Assembly: GCA_024641785.1 (NCBI GenBank)
Contig: JAHECK010000006.1
Span: 1 to 54,188, forward strand
Direction: 5' to 3'
DNA: 54,188 nt
Source of the DNA: Flavobacteriales bacterium
Lineage (GTDB): Bacteria > Bacteroidota > Bacteroidia > Flavobacteriales_D > JAHECK01
Below the pieces are notes generated by a model, which was given only the letters and a program-made list of their open reading frames with translations, searched no databases and was not told the DNA's origin. Position 1 is the first letter of the stretch. The number at the start of each line of letters is the position of its first letter. This document shows positions 35,142 to 42,700 of the stretch, one piece after another. A program made the position numbers and the translations under genes.

Positions 35142-35816
35142 ATGCCAACAAAGATCAGATTACAAAGATTTGGTAAAAAAGGAAAACCTTTTTACCACGT
35201 CGTGATTGCAGATTCGAGGGCTCCACGGGATGGAAAATATATCGAAAAAATTGGTATTTACAACCCGAACACGAACCCCGCTGTAATTGAATTAGACAAT
35301 GACAAAGCACTAAGCTGGTTACAGACCGGTGCTGTCCCAACTGAAACAGTGAACGCGATTTTAAAATATACTGGAGTAGTATATAAGAACCACTTATTAA
35401 AAGGGGTTGCTAAAGGAGCTTTTACTGAAGCTGAAGCGGAGAAGAGATATCTTGCTTGGGCAAATGAAAAAGAAGCTAAGATTCAAGCGAAACGCGATGG
35501 TCTTTCTGCTGGTGAAGCTGCTGAAGCTAAAAAGATCTTAGCTAATGAAATAGAGATCAATAAAAAGAGAGCTAAAGAAATTGCAGCTGCTCGTATTGCT
35601 GAGTCAGAAGCGAATCAAGTAGCAGAAGTAGCTGGTGCAGCGGAAGCTAAATCAGATATGGAAGCGGTTGTTGAAGAAGCTCCAGTTGTTGAAGCGGTTG
35701 TTGAAGAAGCTCCAGTTGTTGAAGCTGTAGTTGAAGAAGCTCCAGTTGTTGAAGCGTCTGCTGAAGAAGCACCTGCTGCTGAAGAATCAAAAGATTCTGA
35801 AGAGAAAAAAGATTAA
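35142..35816 (+). CDS. rpsP: 30S ribosomal protein S16 with long acidic repeat tail
   Basis: 224 aa. Residues 1-80 are canonical S16 (PTKIRLQRFGKKGKPFYHVV, DSRAPRDGKYIEKIGIYNPN, KALSWLQTGAVPTETVNAIL). Typical S16 is about 80-90 aa; here an extra 140 residues follow: first a helical, Ala/Glu/Lys-rich part (about 95-165), then a run of ten-residue VVEEAPVVEA-type repeats (about 174-213) ending in acidic SKDSEEKKD. C-terminal extensions of S16 are known in Bacteroidota; the role of the tail is unknown. It is the first gene of rpsP-rimM-trmN6, with rimM 13 bases downstream. Confidence 0.96.
   Translation: MPTKIRLQRFGKKGKPFYHVVIADSRAPRDGKYIEKIGIYNPNTNPAVIELDNDKALSWLQTGAVPTETVNAILKYTGVVYKNHLLKGVAKGAFTEAEAEKRYLAWANEKEAKIQAKRDGLSAGEAAEAKKILANEIEINKKRAKEIAAARIAESEANQVAEVAGAAEAKSDMEAVVEEAPVVEAVVEEAPVVEAVVEEAPVVEASAEEAPAAEESKDSEEKKD
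35661..35780 (+). repeat. 30-base tandem repeat in the 3' part of rpsP
   Basis: Four head-to-tail 30-base units: 35661-35690, 35691-35720, 35721-35750 and 35751-35780. The first two are identical, the third differs at three bases and the fourth is degenerate. Each unit encodes ten residues of the pattern EAVVEEAPVV. Confidence 0.92.
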
Positions 35817-35829
35817 TTAGATTGTCTCT

Positions 35830-36357
35830 ATGGAAAAAGAGCAATGCTATAATTTAGGATCTGTTTCAAAGGTTCAAGGAATTAATGGCAAGCTTATTTT
35901 ACGATTAGAGGTCGATTTTCCAGAAGAATACTCGAAATTGGAATCAGTTTACATTGAAAAAAATCGTAAACTGATTCCTTTTTTTATTGAAGAAATTACC
36001 ATTTTACCGAAAGGTTTTGCTCGAGTCAAATTTGAAGATGTTGACTCTGATGAAATTGCCCAAACGCTCGTTAAAGGACAATTATATTTACCAATTGAAC
36101 AATTGCCGGAATTAAAAGCGGATCAATTTTATTATCACGAAATAGTTGGTTTTAAGGTTATTGATAGTGAGATAGGAAATATTGGAATTGTTATCGAATA
36201 TCTCGAAATACCCGCCAATCCTCAATTATTAGTTGATTTCAAAGGACATGAAATTCTAGTTCCTATCAGTTCACATTTTTATAAAGGAATTGATAAAAAG
36301 AAAGAAGAAATTTATGTTACACTACCTCCCGGATTGGTAGAAGTAAATATTGGCTAA
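35830..36357 (+). CDS. rimM: Ribosome maturation factor RimM
   Basis: 175 aa. The N-terminal beta-barrel begins YNLGSVSKVQGINGKLILRLE, followed by RVKFEDVDSDEIAQTLVKGQLYLP. The C-terminal PRC-barrel contains DQFYYHEIVGFKVIDSEIGNIGIV and ends with LPPGLVEVN. RimM binds S19 and assists maturation of the 30S head. It follows rpsP by 13 bases. The usual next gene, trmD, is not here; the slot is taken by trmN6 two bases downstream. Confidence 0.95.
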   Translation: MEKEQCYNLGSVSKVQGINGKLILRLEVDFPEEYSKLESVYIEKNRKLIPFFIEEITILPKGFARVKFEDVDSDEIAQTLVKGQLYLPIEQLPELKADQFYYHEIVGFKVIDSEIGNIGIVIEYLEIPANPQLLVDFKGHEILVPISSHFYKGIDKKKEEIYVTLPPGLVEVNIG

Positions 36358-36359
36358 TT

Positions 36360-37073
36360 GTGTCCAGGCCATTTCAATTTAAAGAATTTACTATTGTTCA
36401 AGATCATGCTGCGATGAAAGTAGGCACTGATAGTGTTTTACTTGGAGCATGGGTCGATCATTTAAATCCTAAGAAAATACTGGACATTGGATGCGGAACC
36501 GCTTTATTGACTTTAATGATGGCTCAACGCTTTCCGGACGCTTTGATTTCGGGAATTGAAATCGATCCTCAAGCAATGATCGATGCCAGATATAATGTGA
36601 AGTATTCCTCTTGGAATGACCGAATCGATCTTATTGAGGGAAGTATATTTGAAACCCCTATCCCTCAACTTTTTGATCTCATCATTTCGAATCCTCCTTT
36701 TTTTTCAATTGATACTCCATCTCCGATTGGAAACAGAGCATTGGCCAGAAGTGGTTCAGGATCTTTATTAAATGAATGGATCATTGAGGCTAAAAAGAAA
36801 ATGCTCCCATCAGGACGATTTGCTATTATACTGCCATTAAATCAAAAATCTCAATTGGAAAATATAGCAAAGGAAAATAAATTATTTATTCATCGTCTTT
36901 GTCTTGTAAAGCCTAACAGAAGGAAGGATGCGCATCGATTTATGGTCGAAATGAAGTTAGTTAGCTGCGATCAATTGAAAAATGAATCCATAACGATCGA
37001 AAAAGAAATTCGTCATGAATATACTGATGAATACATCAAACTAACCAGGTCCTTTTATTTGAATATGGACTAA
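36360..37073 (+). CDS. trmN6: tRNA1(Val) (adenine(37)-N6)-methyltransferase
   Basis: 237 aa starting at GTG 36360, two bases after the rimM stop. It opens FQFKEFTIVQDHAAMKVGTDSVLLGAW, then the SAM-binding motif ILDIGCGTALLTLMMAQR, acidic GIEIDPQA, and the N6-adenine catalytic motif ISNPPFF (NPPF), as in E. coli YfiC/TrmN6. It methylates N6 of A37 in tRNA-Val. Its place in the rpsP-rimM transcript keeps a tRNA position-37 methyltransferase in the slot where trmD often sits. Confidence 0.92.
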   Translation: MSRPFQFKEFTIVQDHAAMKVGTDSVLLGAWVDHLNPKKILDIGCGTALLTLMMAQRFPDALISGIEIDPQAMIDARYNVKYSSWNDRIDLIEGSIFETPIPQLFDLIISNPPFFSIDTPSPIGNRALARSGSGSLLNEWIIEAKKKMLPSGRFAIILPLNQKSQLENIAKENKLFIHRLCLVKPNRRKDAHRFMVEMKLVSCDQLKNESITIEKEIRHEYTDEYIKLTRSFYLNMD

Positions 37074-37150
37074 AAAAGGCTTGAAGCTAGGTGCTCTATG
37101 CACGAAGTGAAAAAGGAGGTCTTTAGCACTTTTCTATAATCAACTAGATT

Positions 37151-38140
37151 CTAAAACTTAGCACAAGGAATTACTCTCCTTCGTTTTGTATTTCTGCGAT
37201 TATTTTTATTAGCCCATTCATAGGAAATGGTAATTTCATGAGATCCTCCTGTGTTTAAGCCTAATTGAGAAATAGTAATATCATAGCTGTAACCGACATT
37301 CATTCCGTTTTGACTCCATCCTACTAATATGGCAACGGCATCACGTCCAACACCGGTATTTTTATTATAAACGACAGGTAAACCACGATACCACACTCCA
37401 ATGGTTACTGCATTATGTTCATAATAGGCTCCTAGATCAAGCTGATCGAATTTCCCTTGTGCCTTATAATTAAATGCAAAAAATACATATTCTCTATTTA
37501 AGGACTTTTGACTTTGCAGTCTTAATTTATACCCCCCATGTAAAGAGAATTTCATTGGTAATGGACTTTTATCATTTAGCAATGATTGATCAGGAGTATT
37601 TATATGGGAAAATGTCATCCCTGCCCAATATTTTGGTGCATAAAGTAATATCCCAGCCCCAATATCAAAGAATTGTTTTCTTTGAAGATCAATAGGTTCG
37701 GCAGTAGAAGGATTTCCTGTATTTAACTGATCACCAAAAGTAAGTCTACTAAAATCGATCCCTCTTTGTCCATATCCAATTTCAGCAGCAGGTCTTATGA
37801 AGAGATCCCTTTTGATTTTTAATTCGTAGGCATATAGGAATTTTGCACTTGTAGTAGATAGTCCTCCAGATCCGGCACGGTCATAATATATATCTACTCC
37901 AAAACCTGACTTCATCATTGGGAAGAATTGATCATAAGATAATGAGTAAGTTTGAAATGCACCCGGAATAGAAGGCCATTCAACTCTTGATGCCATAATT
38001 GCTCGACTTTGTGTTGAAGTACCCGTAAATGCAGGGTTTAGGTACAAAGGATTCGCATAGAACTGCGTAAATTGCGGATCCTGTGCCTTCGAAATCAAGG
38101 TCATCAATAGTAAACAATATGTTAGAATATATCTTTTCAT
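37151..38140 (-). CDS. PorP/SprF family outer-membrane protein (paralogue 2)
   Basis: 329 aa with a signal peptide cleaved near residue 19 (LISKAQ), the family signature DPQFTQFYANPLYLNPAFTG, and a beta-rich body ending in GGSHEITISYEW and a basic tail with Cys near the end (RRRVIPCAKF). Its start codon overlaps the stop of the PorE-like gene (TAATG). Placed third after a type B C-terminal-domain cargo gene, it matches the SprB-SprF arrangement, in which the SprF protein is needed to export or attach that particular cargo. It shares an almost identical N-terminal coding stretch with paralogue 1. Confidence 0.93.
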   Translation of the reverse strand: MKRYILTYCLLLMTLISKAQDPQFTQFYANPLYLNPAFTGTSTQSRAIMASRVEWPSIPGAFQTYSLSYDQFFPMMKSGFGVDIYYDRAGSGGLSTTSAKFLYAYELKIKRDLFIRPAAEIGYGQRGIDFSRLTFGDQLNTGNPSTAEPIDLQRKQFFDIGAGILLYAPKYWAGMTFSHINTPDQSLLNDKSPLPMKFSLHGGYKLRLQSQKSLNREYVFFAFNYKAQGKFDQLDLGAYYEHNAVTIGVWYRGLPVVYNKNTGVGRDAVAILVGWSQNGMNVGYSYDITISQLGLNTGGSHEITISYEWANKNNRRNTKRRRVIPCAKF

Positions 38141-39711
38141 TATTTGTTACTTGATTTCAATTCGATTTCAAGGTTATATTCAACAATCTCTTCTTTAATA
38201 TTATCTTCTACTTCAATAATTTGAGTTTGATCACCATGATTTTTACTCTCAACTAATAATTTGTAATTTCTTCCAGGTTGTAAAACCATTAAGAATTTTC
38301 CATTTTCACTATTTGTATTATAGATTCCCTGTATTTTTAAAGTATAGAGATCAATGGCTGTAATTTTTGCTTTTACAGGTTCATTCGTTCCTACTTCTTT
38401 CGTAATACCCTTATAAATAGCTTTCCGTTCATCGTCAAAAAGAATATTGATCTTGTAGAGATCTTGCTCCCCATAACCACCTGGCATATCAGACGAATAG
38501 TATGCGGTTTTTCCATCAGGACTAATTACAAAATAGATATCATCTTTAACTGTATTGATCGGATAACCTAAGTTTTTTGGATTAGACCATAGTTCATCGT
38601 TTTCAAATTTGGTTTTAAAAATATCATAGCCACCCATTGTGTTAAGTCCATTCGATGAAAAATATAATGTGATTCCATCGGCTTGAATGAATGGAGCATC
38701 TTCATCATAAGGAGTATTGATGCTAGGTCCTAAATTTTCAGGAATACTCCACTGACCATCGGGTAATCGACGGACTCGATAAATATCTTTTCCTCCTAAA
38801 CCACCTGGTCTATTTGAAGATATATACATCAATTTTCCATCAGGACTTATTGAAGCCGAAGCTTCTTGATATGCTGAATTAATATTTTCAGTAAGCTTTA
38901 CAGGATTGGTCCATGAACCTGCATAATTCGAACTGATGTAAAGATCACCTCCATATAAATTTTCATTGGTACGATAGATAACCATTTCATTTCCGTCGCC
39001 CGTTAAACTGACAACCGCATCATGAGTAGGGGTATTAAGTGGAGGACCTACATTAAATGCTTTTTGCCATTTACCATTTACTAATTTGGATAAATAAATA
39101 TCTTCAAACAATTGTCCATAATCATCTTTTAATCCTCCGGTACTTCCGACACGTCTTGAAGTGAAATAAATTTCAGTTTGATCACCGGAAACTACAGGCA
39201 CATATTCTGAGTACTTTGTATTAATATTCTCTCCCAAATTAACGATTTCAACCTGTACGGGGTTTTTCATCATCTCTTTGGCTGTGTAAGACATTTTAAT
39301 ATATCGTTCTACTTCTCCGGTAAGGATTTCTTTATTATCAAAATCATTATAGAGTTTATAATATTTTATCGCTTCATTGAAATTGGCCTGCATATGGTAT
39401 GATCGACCTAACCAAAAGTAGGCTTCACGAACATTTCCTTTAACCGCCTTTTTAAGGAAGGGGAAAGCCATATCATTTTCACCTGTAATATTCATATAAC
39501 ACAATCCTATGGTATAATTAATTTCAGCATAGTTAGTGTCTAATGGATATAATTCCAGATAGATTGAAAGCGCAGTATAATAGTCTTCTTCATAAACAAA
39601 AGACGTAGCTTCTTCAAACGCATCTTTGTGCACCAGTTTATAGTTTTGTTGAGCAAAACTTAAGCCAGCGATTCCAGACAATAAAACGATCAATATTAAT
39701 TTACCCTTCAT
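38140..39711 (-). CDS. PorE-like TPR / beta-propeller envelope protein lacking an OmpA domain
   Basis: 523 aa with a signal peptide (cleavage near FAQQ, residue 21). Residues about 30-150 are TPR-like. Residues about 155-430 carry PD40/WD40-like propeller blades (EIYFTSRRVGSTGG; LMYISSNRPGGLGGKDIYRV; TLYFSSNGLNTMGGYDIFK; AYYSSDMPGGYGEQDLYK). Residues about 435-520 form a carboxypeptidase-regulatory-like beta domain. T9SS protein PorE has this order plus a C-terminal OmpA peptidoglycan-binding domain; that domain is missing here and the reading frame ends normally, so it is a variant rather than a visible frameshift. It lies 3 bases after the adhesin gene. Confidence 0.85.
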   Translation of the reverse strand: MKGKLILIVLLSGIAGLSFAQQNYKLVHKDAFEEATSFVYEEDYYTALSIYLELYPLDTNYAEINYTIGLCYMNITGENDMAFPFLKKAVKGNVREAYFWLGRSYHMQANFNEAIKYYKLYNDFDNKEILTGEVERYIKMSYTAKEMMKNPVQVEIVNLGENINTKYSEYVPVVSGDQTEIYFTSRRVGSTGGLKDDYGQLFEDIYLSKLVNGKWQKAFNVGPPLNTPTHDAVVSLTGDGNEMVIYRTNENLYGGDLYISSNYAGSWTNPVKLTENINSAYQEASASISPDGKLMYISSNRPGGLGGKDIYRVRRLPDGQWSIPENLGPSINTPYDEDAPFIQADGITLYFSSNGLNTMGGYDIFKTKFENDELWSNPKNLGYPINTVKDDIYFVISPDGKTAYYSSDMPGGYGEQDLYKINILFDDERKAIYKGITKEVGTNEPVKAKITAIDLYTLKIQGIYNTNSENGKFLMVLQPGRNYKLLVESKNHGDQTQIIEVEDNIKEEIVEYNLEIELKSSNK

Positions 39712-39714
39712 GCT

Positions 39715-42700
39715 TTATCTAATTAAGGTAACATCACCAGCATCATTAATTACTGTTCCTTGAACAGTTCTGGCTTTTACTTTCCATACATAGACATCTT
39801 GTTGAGATAATCTGCCTTTGTAGTAACCATCCCATCCAATATAAATGTTTGTTGATTCAAAAATTAGTTCTCCCCATCTATTAAATATCAATAACTGATA
39901 TTCTTCAATCCCTGCGGAGAATACGGGATGGAATACATCATTCAGATTTTCACCTGGATTTTGAGGATCATAATATCCACCATTGGATCCATTTGGATCA
40001 GGGGTAAAGGCATTTGGAAAATCAACATTCCCGCTAGCCTCAGCAAATACTATATTCTCAGAATAGAATGTGCTCGGACAGTTATACTCATTATTTGCTA
40101 TTAATGTTACTGTTTGCCAACCGGTAGTAGTATAAAAATGGATCGGATTTTCTTCAATTGAAGTTAAACCATCTCCAAAATCCCATTGATAATTAGTTGC
40201 ATTTTGTGAAAGGTTAAAAAAGGTAACAGGATCATTAGGAATATACACCGTTGTAGTTGAAGGGGTGAAGTAGGCAAAAGCTTGCGGATAAACTGTAATT
40301 GAATCGATGTGTTGTTCAGTATCTTGCCCACCTTCCCCTATTGCTGTTAAAGAAACAACATAGTTTCCAGCATTATAATAGGTATAGGTTGGGTTTTCTA
40401 AATTTGATTGGCCACCATCTCCAAAATCCCAAACATAAGAACTTGCGTAAAGGGATAGATTAGTAAATTGAACGACCATTGGAGTACATCCTTCATCACT
40501 TCCAATAAAATTAGCGATAGGAACAGGTGCTGCAATTTGAATTATTTGTTCAGCAATTGAGCTACATGATCCATTGTTTAAAGTGAGTGTGATCGTATAA
40601 ATCCCCCATGTAGCATAAGTATGCTCTGAAATTAAAGGATCATTGGATGTTTCACCATCTCCAAAAGTCCATGAGTAGTTTACATCTCCGGAATTTGATA
40701 GATCAAAAAGATCAATCGTAGCACTTGGATAGGTTTGACTTACCGGTGTAGCTGTAAAGATGGCTTCAGGAACCTGAAGCACGTAGATATCCTGATACAA
40801 GGTATCGGCACAGCCTTCATATCCTCGCGCTATATATACTAAGGAATAGATGCTGTCGCCCTGGACAAAGTTATTATAAGTATGTGTCGGTTCGGCGATA
40901 TTATCAAAGAATCCATCACCATATTCCCAGAAATAGTATAATGCTCCTATAGTATTGTTTTCCACATTTATAGTTAATGGATTACAAGCGATGGTATCAA
41001 AATTCACATCCAATACCATTTCAGGTAATACGCTAAGTATTTGTGAATACTGGGCTACACATCCACTAGCCGAAGTTGCGATCATATTGATCGTTCGATT
41101 GATTGGCACAGGTGTGGTATTCGTATAAACAACTGAGTGGAATTCCTGATCATTTGTAGATGTTTGTCCATCCCCATAATCCCAAAAATAGAGTGAAGCT
41201 CCTTGTGTGGTATTATGAATTAATGCTTCCACGGGATAACAATTTATTATAGTATCGATCTCGAAAAAGGCAATAGGCTGAGCTAATATCGTTATATCTT
41301 TAAATGCGGTATCAACACAATTTGCTGATGAAGCAATTAGCTGCACTGAAAATATTGAATCGTTTAAACTATTATTTACATAATTATGGATAGGATTAAT
41401 AGAAATAGATTGAAGTCCATCTCCAAAGTTCCATAAGTAATTATTAGCGCCGGTTGAATTATTTACATATTGAATTTGAGCAGGCGAACACGCACTGTCA
41501 GGTGAAGTAAATGCTGCCGTAACTTGAGGGAATACCTGAATATTTTGTAAGCTGGTATCTCTACAACCGAAATTAGTTTCAACGAAAAGTTGGGTTTGAA
41601 ATGTTAGAGGTATTCCTCCCACATTATAAAATAAATGAGTATGAATAGAATCACCTGTGTTGTTAATAGGTGTGTTATCTCCATAATTCCATTGATAAAA
41701 TGTTCCACCTATTGATTGATTTTCAAAATCTACGGGCAAAGGTGAACATCCTGTAGTATTACCCATCACAAATTGTGACAATGGTTTTGGATGAATAGTT
41801 ATATCATGATAAGCTGTATCTCTACATCCAAATGGGGAAATTGCATATAAAATAGAGGTAAATGTAGTATCATCCACCCAAGAGTTATTGCTATAAATAT
41901 GTTGAGCATTTTGTGAAACTACAGTGTTTGATCCGTCTCCAAACTCCCATTCGTATTGATCTGCACCAATACTTTGATTTAAAAATACCGCATTCAATGG
42001 AGCACATCCATCATCCGGAGCTGTAAATTGCGCAACTACCTCGGGGAATACTTCAATAGTTTGAGCAATAGTATCTGTACATCCTTTGTCGGTTATTGAA
42101 ATTAATTGTGCTAAGTATTGCTGCGAAGTAGGAAGGAAGTTATTATAGACATGATTAATAAGTGAATTATTGGTTGTGTCATTATTCGTTCCATCCCCCC
42201 ATTTCCAAATATGTGTAATACCACCTGTCGAGAGGTTTTCAAATTCCACATCAAGTGGCGCACATCCTAAAGCAGGAATAGCATTCATAGCACTTGTAGG
42301 ATTTGGATGCACGATCACACCAGTAGAAGCCGTATCCGAACAACCAAAAGCATTGGTCGCAATTAAGACAGCAGTAAATGGCATTGAATTCGTTGTAAAA
42401 TTATAATAAGTGTGAGTAGGTGCCTGTTGATTTGATGTGTTGCCATCACCAAATTCCCAATACCATGCTACAGCACCATCATTAGCTGACTGAGGAAAAT
42501 TAACTGATAAAGGACTACATCCTGAATCAGGATTTGATACGATACTAAGCACTAATTGAGGATTTACTGATAAAGTATGAGTAACCGTGTCAGAACATCC
42601 ATTAGCGGAAAACGCAATCAACTGCACATTATAATTTTGGATAAATAAACTCGTATTTATAAAAACGTGAGATGGGTTAATTAAAGTCGAAATAGGTGAA

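Noticed and set aside
35647-35844. Antisense Leu/Gln-rich open frame opposite the rpsP repeat
   Set aside because: It is the mirror of the low-complexity 30-base repeat and has no features of a real protein.
37091-37103. Small hairpin GTGC / GCAC between trmN6 and porP/sprF
   Set aside because: Only four base pairs and no T tract; expected often by chance.
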